Shown one piece after another: positions 48,089 through 57,660 of a DNA stretch of 59,859 nucleotides. This DNA is from DRYM01 sp964526225. Lineage in GTDB: Archaea > Thermoproteota > Thermoprotei_A > EX4484-217-1. The stretch's first letter is position 1, and every line of letters begins with the position of its first letter. The notes below the pieces were generated by a model. That model did not search any database. It was not told the DNA's origin and worked only from the letters and a program-made list of their open reading frames with translations. The DNA is taken from contig CAZGLL010000007.1 of NCBI GenBank assembly GCA_964526225.1, forward strand, positions 1-59,859, in the 5' to 3' direction. Both the position numbers and the translations under genes were made by a program.

Positions 48089-48516
48089 TGGATTACGAAA
48101 AAGCCCTTGAAGAATTACTTAAAGAAGAACTCCTTAGATTAGCAAATAAGCATCTTCCTTACAAGAAGAAATCTCTTAAAGAAGTCCTAAATGAAAAGTA
48201 TCCTCACGTTACTACAAGAGATGGATCCATACATATGTTCAAGAGAGATGAGCTCGAACTTCTAAAAACGCTTATAAGCGAAGATAAATGGGACAAACTG
48301 AAACTCCCAATAATAATAGAGCTTAATCCTGACTATGGAGAAGGAGCAGCAATTATAAGGGGTAAGGTAGAGGTAGAAGTAATTTCCAAAATATTAGGGG
48401 TGAAACCTAAGAGAGAAGATGAAATAGTAATTTATAGACCCCAAATATCTATTTTAAGAAGACACCTTAGAACGACAACACAAATAGCTTTTTCACTTAG
48501 AAGCATTATAGGTTAA
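48085..48516 (+). CDS. UPF0216 (DUF61) family protein
   Basis: 143-aa archaeal protein of unknown function. Visible markers are ELLRLANKHLPYKKKSLKEV, THLE-like VTTRDGSIHMF and KLKLPIIIELNPDYGEGAAI, with the C-terminal VIYRPQISILRRHLRTTTQI. It overlaps atpD by 4 nt and so is likely translated from the ATPase transcript. The family match is by recall of its motif pattern. Confidence 0.75.
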   Translation: MMDYEKALEELLKEELLRLANKHLPYKKKSLKEVLNEKYPHVTTRDGSIHMFKRDELELLKTLISEDKWDKLKLPIIIELNPDYGEGAAIIRGKVEVEVISKILGVKPKREDEIVIYRPQISILRRHLRTTTQIAFSLRSIIG

Positions 48517-48532
48517 ATTTAGGTGTTAAATA

Positions 48533-48694
48533 TTGAGTGTAAAAGATAAGATCAGAGAAGCTATTGAAAACATAGAATACGCTGTAGATGTTTTAAGAGA
48601 AGTTCAAGAAGAAAACGAGCAAATAGCTGATGACATTGAAAAAATAGTTGATCTACTTGAAGAAGCTATGGATAGGTTAGAAAGCTTAATTTAG
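48533..48694 (+). CDS. Tiny acidic coiled-coil protein (53 aa)
   Basis: A short frame from TTG 48533 to TAG 48694, with AGGTG 7 nt upstream and 16 nt after the UPF0216 gene. The product is strongly acidic and entirely helical in appearance (AVDVLREVQEENEQIADDIE), with a heptad pattern. No function is recognised. The good ribosome-binding site, tight spacing and regular pattern make it a likely gene. Confidence 0.65.
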   Translation: MSVKDKIREAIENIEYAVDVLREVQEENEQIADDIEKIVDLLEEAMDRLESLI

Positions 48695-48787
48695 CGTTTC
48701 CATAAAGGATTTCATGAACCTTTATTAATTAGATTGACTTAGAGAATAGTCTACGGTAACCTATGTTTAGAAGGGATAGGATAAGCT

Positions 48788-49726
48788 ATGAGCAACAAAG
48801 TAGAAGATGTAATTGTGAAAAAAGTTTATGAAACATATTTCCCAGTTGTAGGTAGGTCTGAACCTGTTAGATCAGTTAACTTAATGGTTAGGCTTCTTCG
48901 TGAAAAATTTAAACTTATTGTTTCTGAGAGAATTGTTGCAATAACTATTTCCGCATTTCTAAGTAGTAGACCTGTACTTTACGAAGGACCTCCGGGAACA
49001 GGTAAAACGGAAGTTGGATATGCGATATTAACGTTGTGGTCCGGGAAAAACGCATTCATTCTTCCATGTAGCGAAAACTACGACGAATACAGGGTCATAG
49101 GAGATTTCCACCCACTAATGGCGATGAAAATGGGGTTTACGGAGGAAAGCTTCATACCTAGACCTCTTTTAGCAGCACTAATTCTCGATGCTGGAGTGTT
49201 AGTTGACGAAATAAGGAGGAGTAGTGAAGAATTTCAAAACATGCTCTTAGATATCGTTGATAAACGTAGAATAGTCGTTCCAGAACTTAAGAGAATATTT
49301 AAAGCAAAAGGCGATGGTTTCCAAGTAATATTTACAAGCAACCCCGAGGACATAGCTCAAAACGAATTAAGCGACGCTTTCTTAAGAAGAGTTGTTAGAA
49401 TAAAATTCACCTATCCCGACGAAGATGTCGAAAGGGAAATATTAAAGATAAGGTTGGGCGAGAACTATTGGAAATTAGGTGAAGAAAACATAGCTAAAAT
49501 GATTGCTTCAGTAAATGAATTAAGAGAAAGAGCAACACATAAGCCCGGTCCAGCAGATACTGTCGCATGGGCGCAAATAGCTGTTGAATTAGCGAATTTA
49601 AGAGAAAAAGCGAAGGTAACATCTAAGGAAATGTATGATGCTGGATTCTCTGTTCTTTTAAAGAGAATAGAAGACGAGGATGTAGTTGAAGACGTTTTAA
49701 CAAAATACTTTGGTGGGAAAAGGTAG
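48788..49726 (+). CDS. MoxR-type AAA+ ATPase
   Basis: 312-aa AAA+ ATPase. Walker A GPPGTGKT is at residues 67-74, a Walker B-like LDAGVLVDEI follows, sensor I is in VIFTSNPED and the arginine finger is probably within LSDAFLRRVV. MoxR ATPases work as chaperones for metal or cofactor insertion together with VWA-domain partners. The VWA gene follows after 3 nt. Confidence 0.9.
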   Translation: MSNKVEDVIVKKVYETYFPVVGRSEPVRSVNLMVRLLREKFKLIVSERIVAITISAFLSSRPVLYEGPPGTGKTEVGYAILTLWSGKNAFILPCSENYDEYRVIGDFHPLMAMKMGFTEESFIPRPLLAALILDAGVLVDEIRRSSEEFQNMLLDIVDKRRIVVPELKRIFKAKGDGFQVIFTSNPEDIAQNELSDAFLRRVVRIKFTYPDEDVEREILKIRLGENYWKLGEENIAKMIASVNELRERATHKPGPADTVAWAQIAVELANLREKAKVTSKEMYDAGFSVLLKRIEDEDVVEDVLTKYFGGKR

Positions 49727-49729
49727 AAA

Positions 49730-51826
49730 ATGAAGATTGTTAAGGGAGAAGTAGTTTTTACAAGGGAAGACCTTTTAAACTTCTTAGTCAAATTAGCTAA
49801 AAATTTAAGAACTGAAGGTTTAGCTGTAGGCACAAGCGAGCTTGAAACAGCAATTAGACTTGTTGAAAACTATTGTGCGTTATTAGGTAAAACACATAGT
49901 GGGAAATACGAGTTCATACTCGAATATAATGAGCTAGTGGACCTACTCAAAGCATCGCTTCTTAAACATGACAGATTCGAAAATGTTTTCGAAGAAATAG
50001 TTAAGGAAAATCTTACACCATATCATACTGTGAAAATAAGGGTTTTAAGGGAAATAGAAAATTACCTTAAAGACCTAGGATTAAGGTTTGGCGAAAAAGT
50101 ATCTTTTGCAAAAATAAAAAAGATTATTCGTAAAAGGAGTGGTAGGGAAAAGGCTTTCGAAACTCTCTTTAAAATAGGTGTTATAGTTAAGAATAGGAAA
50201 TATGGTTTCTATGAGATATTGGATGAAGAATCTGTTGAAAAACTTCTTAACAAAAATGTAAGCCTTCTTAGAAACGTCAAAAATATTGAGGAATTAGCTA
50301 ATACTTTAGCGTATAGGAAGCTTGAGAAAACATCGATAAGCAAAATTTACGATGAAAAAGACTTTTACTTAAACACCATTGAAACAGCAATTAACCATAG
50401 CGTCGACTTATCAAATATTTCAACAAATAAGTTAGTAAACCTTTCAAAAATAGCTTACTTGAAAAGAAGAAAGTCTCTTCTAAAGAAAATATCGAAAATA
50501 ATTGCGGAACGCATTGTTAAAAACACCGGGGAATTAAAGGACGTTGATGAGGAAATACTAGTCGATGTCTTAGAGAAAACTAATACTCTAACACCAGAAG
50601 TAATTGAGGCCATAGTTAAAGGTAAGCCTAAGGCTGCTGAAAAACTTCTAAAGAAACATAGAAAAACAGTTATAGCTTCAATAGCTCACATCGAAGATAT
50701 TGAAACGCAAAAAGCAATAGCTTCTAAAGCCCTAAAGCTAAAGTTAAAAAGAGAAGATATTGAAACATTAATTGAAGGTTTAAAGCCTGAAGCATTAACT
50801 ATTCTTGAAAAATGCAAATGCGAAGATTTAAGTAAAAGTGAAACATTACTCATAAAAGCTATTTCTAAATTAGCTAAAGCATTTGAATACTTCAGAAGAG
50901 CCCATATTGAAGATAACAAGGGATACTTAGATATGGCTTATGGTATGCTTTCAGATCACAATCGATTAATGAATGAGTACGCTAAACTCCCTGAAAAAGG
51001 TAAGTCAAGAATAGAGGAAAAGATTTTTAAAAAAGCTGAAGTATTAAAGACACTTATTACCGTAGTTACATCCGATAAACCAATGCTACCTTCTAAAATC
51101 GTTGCTTCACCTACAATAGAGACACTTTACATTTTGAAAGAACTTTATGATGCTTCATTAAATCCTAAAGTTAAGGAGAAAATATTAAGTGTTGCTTCGA
51201 AAGTTGCTCAGAAACTTAGATCAAGAATAAGGTCAACAATACTCTCTAGAAAGTATATTAAAACAACTTTAAGATCTTCAAACATAACTGTAAGAGACAG
51301 TATATATAATATTCTGAGAAGAAAAAGTAGCCCAATAGTTTATCGTAGAAGAAGAAAGGAAAGGAAAATAGTGTTAATTATTGACGTTAGCGGTAGTATG
51401 AAAGCGTACGCTGAAAGCGCTATACTGTTAGCTTCAGCATTCATAAAAGTTGTAGATAACATTCTTGTATTTAGAGAGTATGTGGCTAAATTAGATAGGT
51501 CGACTGTAAGATCACCTGAGAGAATGGTTAGATTTCTATTCAATCTAAAATTTGGTGGTTGGACAAACATTTCTAAAGCGCTTAGTGAAGCTAAAAAGCT
51601 TAGGAGTAAAACCTTAGTTCTAATTTCCGATCTTAAGCAAACAGTTCTTACGGAGAATCCATTAGATAAAGCTAGGGAGCTACTTAAAAGTGGAATTGAA
51701 TTGATAGTAGTAACACCTCCTGTCTACGATAAAGCATTAGCTAGGAAGTTAGAGTTTCTCGGAGCTAAAATCATACATGTGAAAGAGGCACATGATCTAG
51801 TTAAAGCATTAGGGTTCATTCTATAA
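49730..51826 (+). CDS. VWA-domain protein (CoxE-like), partner of MoxR
   Basis: 698 aa. A VWA domain fills the C-terminal third, with the metal-ion site IIDVSGSMKAY at about residue 552, the second ligand region KFGGWTNIS and VLISDL. The first 500 residues are lysine-rich and helical with no recognised domain; CoxE-type proteins are usually shorter. Cotranscribed with the MoxR gene, 3 nt apart. The target of the pair is unknown; nothing for CO dehydrogenase or metal reductases is nearby. Confidence 0.85.
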   Translation: MKIVKGEVVFTREDLLNFLVKLAKNLRTEGLAVGTSELETAIRLVENYCALLGKTHSGKYEFILEYNELVDLLKASLLKHDRFENVFEEIVKENLTPYHTVKIRVLREIENYLKDLGLRFGEKVSFAKIKKIIRKRSGREKAFETLFKIGVIVKNRKYGFYEILDEESVEKLLNKNVSLLRNVKNIEELANTLAYRKLEKTSISKIYDEKDFYLNTIETAINHSVDLSNISTNKLVNLSKIAYLKRRKSLLKKISKIIAERIVKNTGELKDVDEEILVDVLEKTNTLTPEVIEAIVKGKPKAAEKLLKKHRKTVIASIAHIEDIETQKAIASKALKLKLKREDIETLIEGLKPEALTILEKCKCEDLSKSETLLIKAISKLAKAFEYFRRAHIEDNKGYLDMAYGMLSDHNRLMNEYAKLPEKGKSRIEEKIFKKAEVLKTLITVVTSDKPMLPSKIVASPTIETLYILKELYDASLNPKVKEKILSVASKVAQKLRSRIRSTILSRKYIKTTLRSSNITVRDSIYNILRRKSSPIVYRRRRKERKIVLIIDVSGSMKAYAESAILLASAFIKVVDNILVFREYVAKLDRSTVRSPERMVRFLFNLKFGGWTNISKALSEAKKLRSKTLVLISDLKQTVLTENPLDKARELLKSGIELIVVTPPVYDKALARKLEFLGAKIIHVKEAHDLVKALGFIL

Positions 51827-51885
51827 TAAACGTAAAGCTTTAATTACCTATAGATTTTTAACGTGATAAAGGTATGAAGTGAGAA

Positions 51886-53055
51886 ATGTATGGTGCCTAT
51901 GATAAATGGCTTAAAATCTACACTTTAGGTAACGTGTTTTACACTTTAGCTTGGAGTCTTTACTTTACAGCATCAAGAATATATGTTAAGGAAGTTCTCG
52001 GCGGAACATTTACTGACATAGCATTACTTACATCGTTAGAATATTTACCCGCCCTTTTCTCAACAGTTTGGGGCTATTTAGGCGATATTTTAGGTAGAAG
52101 AAGAATGATTCTTATCGGTTTTTTAAGTGCACCAGCATTTATGCTAATAGGTTTTACGGGATTACCTTGGGTTCTAATTTTAGCTTTTATAGCAAGTTTG
52201 GCTTCAACAGTAGCTTGGCCTTCGGTTGTAGCTACTGTAGTTTTAGACATTGAAGAATATGGTACTAGAAAGTATAGCATATACGCTATGGGAGGATCTA
52301 TTGGATGGGGTATGGGAAGTATTCTTATGGGGTTTCTCTACAGTTTGGGGGGAATAAAGCTCGTAACTATAACTGTAGCTGTGTTCATGATCTTAGCTAC
52401 GACACTATTTTACTCTGTTTATCCTAAAATTTATCGACAAGATGTAAACGTTACTGTAGGGGAAAAGCAAACACTAAAGAGAATTTTAGAAAACCATTTT
52501 TTAATGTTCTTTCTTTTAGCAGTAGCTATAAGCTACTTTGGCTTAGAGTTCTCGTACAATATACTGTCGATTAAGCTATACAATGAACTAGGTAGAAATG
52601 AAATATATTACGGGATAGTATTTGGCGGGGTAACAGCATTCCTCGGAGCATTCTTTAGACCTATTGCTGGAAGAATAGTGGATCTTATAGGAGAAATAAG
52701 ATCGTTTGCAATAACTCTCATAAGCTATACTCTATTACTTTACGGATTAGCTATAGCTAAGGGTTGGTTTATGACGTTACTATGGATAATACCAGTGTAT
52801 CCACTTTACGATACATCTGCAATAACAATTGCTTCAAAAGCGCTTCCCCCCGGTTTAAGAGCAACAGCTATAGGAACGTACGGTACAGCTTTAAGTATTG
52901 CTGGGAGTCTCGTAGTTATTGCAGGACCCTTAGCTGACATCTTAGGTGTTGATAAAGCTACAATGTTTTCATCGATTCTTCAACTATTAGCTCTGATAAT
53001 GATGTTTCTTTATTACGGACTAAGACATGTTCTAGGAAAAAGTAATAGTAATTAA
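51886..53055 (+). CDS. Major facilitator superfamily transporter
   Basis: 389-aa protein with about 12 hydrophobic segments. The loop between segments 2 and 3 has the MFS motif in GYLGDILGRRRMILIGF, repeated in the second half as FRPIAGRIVDLIGEIRSF. The substrate cannot be told. It starts at ATG 51886, without a strong ribosome-binding site. Confidence 0.85.
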   Translation: MYGAYDKWLKIYTLGNVFYTLAWSLYFTASRIYVKEVLGGTFTDIALLTSLEYLPALFSTVWGYLGDILGRRRMILIGFLSAPAFMLIGFTGLPWVLILAFIASLASTVAWPSVVATVVLDIEEYGTRKYSIYAMGGSIGWGMGSILMGFLYSLGGIKLVTITVAVFMILATTLFYSVYPKIYRQDVNVTVGEKQTLKRILENHFLMFFLLAVAISYFGLEFSYNILSIKLYNELGRNEIYYGIVFGGVTAFLGAFFRPIAGRIVDLIGEIRSFAITLISYTLLLYGLAIAKGWFMTLLWIIPVYPLYDTSAITIASKALPPGLRATAIGTYGTALSIAGSLVVIAGPLADILGVDKATMFSSILQLLALIMMFLYYGLRHVLGKSNSN

Positions 53056-53076
53056 TTTTAGATAAGCCGGAGCCAG

Positions 53077-53478
53077 CTACCTTTTCCTTAAAGTCTTCCT
53101 ACCTACTTTAACGGAATAACTCCATAAATCAACCATAATGTCTATGTAACTTTTGATTCTAGGTTCTCCTTCGATTTCAGCTAATTTCTTAAGAAGCTTA
53201 GTTGCTTCCCTAAAGTACTTTAGCGATTGAGCAAGAGCCTTAGTGTATTTCTCCTTATCCTCCTCTGAAGGTTTTGGCGCACCCAGTAGATATACGGCTT
53301 TTAATCCAGCTAGCTGGCTCTTGTTCGTATATATACATGAGAGTATATCCGTAAGTGCCGCTCTGTACAAGGGATCATCTATTTCCGAAAGAGCTTTAGC
53401 TATAACTATTGCTTCCTTATCTAGGAGCTTATCAACTTCATGTAGTATTTCTTTAACACTTAAGAATTTCTCAGACAC
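53077..53478 (-). CDS. Hypothetical helical protein (133 aa)
   Basis: I do not recognise this product. It is predicted to be all helix (ALSEIDDPLYRAALTDILSC, KALAQSLKYFREATKLLKKL) with a basic end (KVGRKTLRKR) and one Cys. The pattern recalls helical-bundle families but no motif is clear. It is convergent with the MFS gene and divergent from the HD gene. Confidence 0.7.
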   Translation of the reverse strand: MSEKFLSVKEILHEVDKLLDKEAIVIAKALSEIDDPLYRAALTDILSCIYTNKSQLAGLKAVYLLGAPKPSEEDKEKYTKALAQSLKYFREATKLLKKLAEIEGEPRIKSYIDIMVDLWSYSVKVGRKTLRKR

Positions 53479-53621
53479 TAAAACTCACCATGTATTAATT
53501 TCGTTTTTGAAGATTATTTAGGTTTCTAAATAGTGTCGCCATTAGGAATATTTTAATTTAGTTGCCTTTTTAGTTTTCAGCGTAAGTAGTAATTGATCCC
53601 TACCCGGAGGGATTAAATGAA

Positions 53622-54176
53622 ATGTTAACGCGCGATGATGCCCTAAAACTTGTTAGAGAATGGATATCTAATGAGAAAATTAGAAAGCACGTCTTAGCTG
53701 TAGAAGCTATAATGAGAGGTCTTGCCAGGTTTTTTGGCGAAGACGAAGAATTATGGGGTCTTGTAGGTTTACTTCATGATTTAGATTACGATAAGGTAAG
53801 GGATAATATGGAAATGCATGCTAGGTTAACTGCAGAATTCCTCAGGGACAAACTTCCTAGCAAAGCAATTAAAGCCATTCTTTCCCATAATGAACATACT
53901 GGAGTAAAGCCTTCCTCAAAGCTAGCATATGCTCTTATAGCTGCAGATCAAATATCCGGCCTAATTATTGCTACAGCATTAGTTATGCCCTCTAGAAAAC
54001 TTGAGGAAGTTAAGGTTAAAAGTGTTCGTAAGAAGTTTAAGCAGAAGGACTTTGCTAGAGGGGTAAGAAGAGATAGGATACTTGAAGCTCTAAAGCATTT
54101 AGGAATAGATTTAAACAAACTTATTGAAATCTCTCTTGAGTCGTTAAAACCTATACATAAAGAATTGGGAATATAG
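53622..54176 (+). CDS. HD-domain phosphohydrolase-like protein
   Basis: 184 aa. The HD metal site is visible: H of KHVLAVE near residue 25, the HD pair in GLLHDLDYDKV, the H of NMEMHARLT, and SHNEHTGV followed by the D of AADQISGLI. Such proteins hydrolyse nucleotides or phosphoesters. It starts at ATG 53622 with GGAGGGA upstream, 24 nt before the thiamine gene on the same strand. Confidence 0.85.
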   Translation: MLTRDDALKLVREWISNEKIRKHVLAVEAIMRGLARFFGEDEELWGLVGLLHDLDYDKVRDNMEMHARLTAEFLRDKLPSKAIKAILSHNEHTGVKPSSKLAYALIAADQISGLIIATALVMPSRKLEEVKVKSVRKKFKQKDFARGVRRDRILEALKHLGIDLNKLIEISLESLKPIHKELGI

Positions 54177-54200
54177 TGTTGGAGAGGTGCAAATTAAATC

Positions 54201-55580
54201 GTGAAACACGATATACCTAGAGCTTTAACGATAGCGGGTAGTGATTCGGGCGGTGGCGCGGGAATAGAAGCTGATCTCAAAACATTTGCCGCACTTGGAG
54301 TTTACGGTATGGCGGCTATAACTTCAGTAACTGCTCAGAACACTTTGGAAGTAAGGGCGATACATGATATTCCAGCAGAAATTGTAGTTAAGCAAATAGA
54401 AGCAGTAGCTGACGACATAGGTGTTGATGCTGCTAAAACAGGTATGCTAAGTAATTCCTCAATAATAAAAGCAGTAGCTAAAACCGTTAGAAAATATGGA
54501 TTCCCCTTAGTTGTTGACCCAGTAATGGTAGCTAAAAGTGGTGCACCACTACTTAGACCGGAAGCAATGAAGGCGCTAATAAAATACATGATTCCATTAG
54601 CAACGGTTATTACTCCCAATAAGTTTGAAGCTGAAAAAATTACTGGAATAAAAATTATAAGCATTGAAGATGCAAAAAAGGCAGCGAAATATATTGTTGA
54701 AGAGCTTGGAGCTAAAGCGGCAGTAGTTAAAGGAGGTCATTTGGAAGGTAAACTAAGTGTCGATATAGTATATTATAATGGTAGCTATAGGGAGTTTTCG
54801 GCGCCTAGAATAGAGAAAGCATGCACGCACGGTACTGGATGTAGCTTTTCAGCAGCTATTGCAGCTGAGCTTGCTAAAGGAAGAAATATACTTGAAGCAA
54901 TTAAGGTTGCTAAGGAATTTATAACGTTAGCAATAACTTACGGGTTAAAAGTAGGTCATGGCCATTGCCCGGTTAATCCCTCGGCTTGGGTTGATATTCC
55001 GGCTGAAAAATTCCATGTAATTGAAAATCTACGAGAGGCTTTGAAAATACTTGTAAACAATGGTAAATACGTTGCTTATTTAGTACCTGAAGTTCAAATG
55101 AACCTAGTTATGGCTTTGCCTTCACATTATGCTAAGTCTATAAATGATGTTGCCGGAATCTTGGGAAGAATAGTTAGGTACGGTGAAACCATTAAGCCTA
55201 GCGGGCCTCCAACATTCGGAGCTTCAAAACATATGGCTAAGGCAGTACTTATGGCAATGAAGTATGACCCATCGATAAGGGCAGCAGCCAACATTAAATT
55301 TGATGAGAGAATAATAGAGGTAGCAAAGAAGTTAGGAATGACGATATCATCCTATGATAGAAGATTTGAACCATTAGAGATTAAGAGCAAAGAGGGAGCT
55401 TCAATACCATGGGGCATTGAGTACGCGATTACGAAGACCTCGGGGAAGGTCCCTGACATAATTTATCATACTGGAGACTGGGGTAAAGAACCTATGATAA
55501 ACGTTTTCGGAAAAACAGCCATCGAAGTCGCTAACAAGATTGTCGCATTAGCTAAAGCGCTTCATAATGAAAAGCTTTAA
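54201..55580 (+). CDS. thiDN: Fused hydroxymethylpyrimidine (phosphate) kinase and ThiN thiamine-phosphate synthase
   Basis: 459-aa bifunctional enzyme of thiamine biosynthesis. Residues 1-265 are ThiD (AGSDSGGGAGIEADLKTFAA, GTGCSFSAAIAAELAKG), which phosphorylates HMP and HMP-P. Residues 275-459 are ThiN (SGPPTFGASKHMAKAVLMAM, YHTGDWGKEPMINVFGKTAI), which joins HMP-PP to the thiazole. This fusion replaces bacterial ThiE in many archaea. The start is GTG 54201 with GGAGAGGTG upstream. Confidence 0.94.
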   Translation: MKHDIPRALTIAGSDSGGGAGIEADLKTFAALGVYGMAAITSVTAQNTLEVRAIHDIPAEIVVKQIEAVADDIGVDAAKTGMLSNSSIIKAVAKTVRKYGFPLVVDPVMVAKSGAPLLRPEAMKALIKYMIPLATVITPNKFEAEKITGIKIISIEDAKKAAKYIVEELGAKAAVVKGGHLEGKLSVDIVYYNGSYREFSAPRIEKACTHGTGCSFSAAIAAELAKGRNILEAIKVAKEFITLAITYGLKVGHGHCPVNPSAWVDIPAEKFHVIENLREALKILVNNGKYVAYLVPEVQMNLVMALPSHYAKSINDVAGILGRIVRYGETIKPSGPPTFGASKHMAKAVLMAMKYDPSIRAAANIKFDERIIEVAKKLGMTISSYDRRFEPLEIKSKEGASIPWGIEYAITKTSGKVPDIIYHTGDWGKEPMINVFGKTAIEVANKIVALAKALHNEKL

Positions 55581-55583
55581 AAG
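55576..55583 (+). promoter_or_regulatory. TATA box of the stand-alone rps19
   Basis: TTTAAAAG, preceded by purine-rich GAAAAGC, overlaps the end of thiDN and lies 50-57 nt before ATG 55633, which would place a transcript start near 55605. Confidence 0.45.
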
Positions 55584-55632
55584 CTAAGTTTAGATACTAA
55601 CTTTAGTGCATATAGTTAAGAGCGCAAGCCTA

Positions 55633-56067
55633 ATGGTTGATAAAATGGCGACAATTACGGAAATGCCTCCGGAATGGCAGAAGTTCAGATATAGAGGTAA
55701 GACTCTCGAAGAATTATTGAACATGCCTCTTGATGAACTAATAAAACTCTTACCTGCAAGAGCCAGAAGAAGCCTTTTAAGGGGAATTAAGCCTAAGCAA
55801 AGAATTCTTCTCGAGAAAATAAGGAAATATAAGAAGTTAGGCATTAAGAAGCCCATAAAAACCCATGTAAGAGACATGATAATTCTCCCAGAAATGGTTG
55901 GAATAACAGTAGCTGTGTATAATGGGAAAGAGTTCATACCAGTACAGATAACACCATGGATGATAGGTCATTATTTAGGTGAGTTCTCGCCAACAACGAA
56001 AATAGTTAAACATGGAGAACCTGGACTTAGAGCAACAAGAAGTAGCATGTTTGTTCCATTAAAGTAA
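55633..56067 (+). CDS. rps19: Small ribosomal subunit protein uS19, displaced from the ribosomal operon
   Basis: 144-aa S19 of archaeal/eukaryotic (S15e) length. Markers are RYRGKTLEELLNMPLDELIK, LLPARARRSLLRG, IKTHVRDMIILPEMVGITVA, KEFIPVQITPWMIGHYLGEF and KHGEPGLRATRSS. ATG 55633 or ATG 55645 is the likely start; the frame extends to GTG/ATG-like codons at 55606 without support. S19 normally lies between L2 and L22. Here it stands alone 41 kb away between a thiamine gene and a protease gene, with its own TATA box. Confidence 0.95.
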   Translation: MVDKMATITEMPPEWQKFRYRGKTLEELLNMPLDELIKLLPARARRSLLRGIKPKQRILLEKIRKYKKLGIKKPIKTHVRDMIILPEMVGITVAVYNGKEFIPVQITPWMIGHYLGEFSPTTKIVKHGEPGLRATRSSMFVPLK

Positions 56068-56071
56068 GTAT

Positions 56072-56743
56072 TTATGTTCCCATTTTACACATGTAATAAA
56101 GATTTCTAACTCTATCATCTATAGAAGGATATATACCTAGCTTTTTAAGTATTAAAACAGCAACCAATGCTGGGTTCTTATACATTTTAATTTTCATTTT
56201 TTCCTGTTTTAACGCTAATTTCGAGTATACGCTAAGAACCCTCTCGTAACCTACTAGTGAAGCAGCGTACTCGTCAGCCTTAAACTCCTCGTACCTGTAA
56301 AGCAACAGCAATAATATTACTAACACTAGGAAAACAGCTAAACTAACTATTTCGCTAATGTAGCTAACATAGAATGTAAATGCTATGAGGAATGTCGAGA
56401 ATAGGAAAAGCTTTAGTTGTGACTTCCTCCTTATATGACCTAGCTCATGAGCTAAAAACACTTTTGCTGTTTCAACATTCTCCATAAGAACTTTTCCATC
56501 GAAAACTATTACGGGATTTAAGGGTGGCATGTAAAATGCTGCCATAATCATTACGTTGTTATCCGATATTTTCCATATTCTATACTCAACATCTTCTCCA
56601 TTACATACGTTTCTAACTATTTCCCTAAGGGTTGTAGGAATGTGTATCTCCGGAACTTTATATGTTCTTAAAGCTACTGCTAAATATTGCACCATAAAGG
56701 CCAAATAAAGTGAAAGAGTGGCTAAAATCATTTCCAAAAACAT
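56072..56743 (-). CDS. M48-family membrane metalloprotease
   Basis: 223-aa HtpX/Ste24-like protease. The zinc site HELGH is in VFLAHELGHIRRKSQ and the third ligand is in YEEFKADEYAASLVG, the ExxxD pattern of M48. There are two or three hydrophobic segments (N-terminal, and a pair after HELGH). It probably degrades damaged membrane proteins. It ends 4 nt from convergent rps19 and overlaps the DUF1028 gene by one base. Confidence 0.85.
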   Translation of the reverse strand: MFLEMILATLSLYLAFMVQYLAVALRTYKVPEIHIPTTLREIVRNVCNGEDVEYRIWKISDNNVMIMAAFYMPPLNPVIVFDGKVLMENVETAKVFLAHELGHIRRKSQLKLFLFSTFLIAFTFYVSYISEIVSLAVFLVLVILLLLLYRYEEFKADEYAASLVGYERVLSVYSKLALKQEKMKIKMYKNPALVAVLILKKLGIYPSIDDRVRNLYYMCKMGT

Positions 56744-57627
56744 TATTTCTCACTTGAACGTGACATTTCAATGAGAAACCTGTACACTGTACCCCAAATG
56801 TACCTGTCTTTTCTAAGTTTGTTTTCGAAATTGTTTATCATAACCCAGTCTGTAAATGCTTTTTCCGTTGCTTCATCCCATATACCAGTAATTTCACCTT
56901 TGTAAAAGCCTAGTTTCTTAAGAACCTTCTGAACTTCAGTAGCTACTTCATCTTTAGATACTATGTCATCAGGTTTTTCACGTGTAAGAAGCGTTAACTC
57001 CCAAATCTTAAATAACCTCTTAAGTTCAAGAACAGGTTCTTTATGGTCGTCAACTCTTAAATCAACGTATTTATCAGTATAGCCGCCGTATCCTCCTTTC
57101 TCCCTTACTACAAGAATGGCTGCAGACTGCTTACCTCTCCTATCTCCTCCAACTCTATCTCCAGCTTCAAGAGCTGCAAGAAGCTTATCTACAAGTTCAC
57201 CTTGCGTTGTTTCAAAAGCTTTAGCCATTTCCTCGAGAACTTCGGGTCCAGCAAGTATGTTTCCTTGAACAGCATATCCGTTGCCAACAATGTGTCCTGC
57301 GTATTCAAAACACTTCTTTCCTGTAAATGCTGCTGCTTCACCTTTCGAATCAACAATACCTACTTGTCTTTCATCTCTTAATGGATCTTCGGAAACAAGT
57401 ATTTCAACAACTTTTCTAGCACTATAGCCCTTAGAGAGTAACTCTAATCCTCTAGGACCGTACGAAACATTGGCTAATGCTTGTGTAGCTATTGCGCCAA
57501 CATTAGCTCTAGCCCATGGAACAATTGCTCCAACAGCTATAATTTTTGAAGCAACAGCGACACCTAAATCCTTAGTTTCAGAATCAAAACCTACGATTGA
57601 AAATGTTGTTAAAACCTTTTTTCTCAT
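56743..57627 (-). CDS. DUF1028 (Ntn-hydrolase-like) protein with C-terminal peptidoglycan-binding-like domain
   Basis: 294 aa. Residues 1-205 match DUF1028: TTFSIVGFDSETKDLGVAVA, YGPRGLELLSKGYSARKVVE, VQGNILAGPEVLEEMAKAFE and GDRRGKQSAAILVV. The last 65 residues (VQKVLKKLGFYKGEITGIWD) resemble a PGRP-type binding domain, a known fusion in this family though its ligand in archaea is unclear. It overlaps the M48 gene start, suggesting joint expression. Confidence 0.85.
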   Translation of the reverse strand: MRKKVLTTFSIVGFDSETKDLGVAVASKIIAVGAIVPWARANVGAIATQALANVSYGPRGLELLSKGYSARKVVEILVSEDPLRDERQVGIVDSKGEAAAFTGKKCFEYAGHIVGNGYAVQGNILAGPEVLEEMAKAFETTQGELVDKLLAALEAGDRVGGDRRGKQSAAILVVREKGGYGGYTDKYVDLRVDDHKEPVLELKRLFKIWELTLLTREKPDDIVSKDEVATEVQKVLKKLGFYKGEITGIWDEATEKAFTDWVMINNFENKLRKDRYIWGTVYRFLIEMSRSSEK

Positions 57628-57660
57628 ATGCTTGCACCTAGTCTTCTCTACTATACAAAA

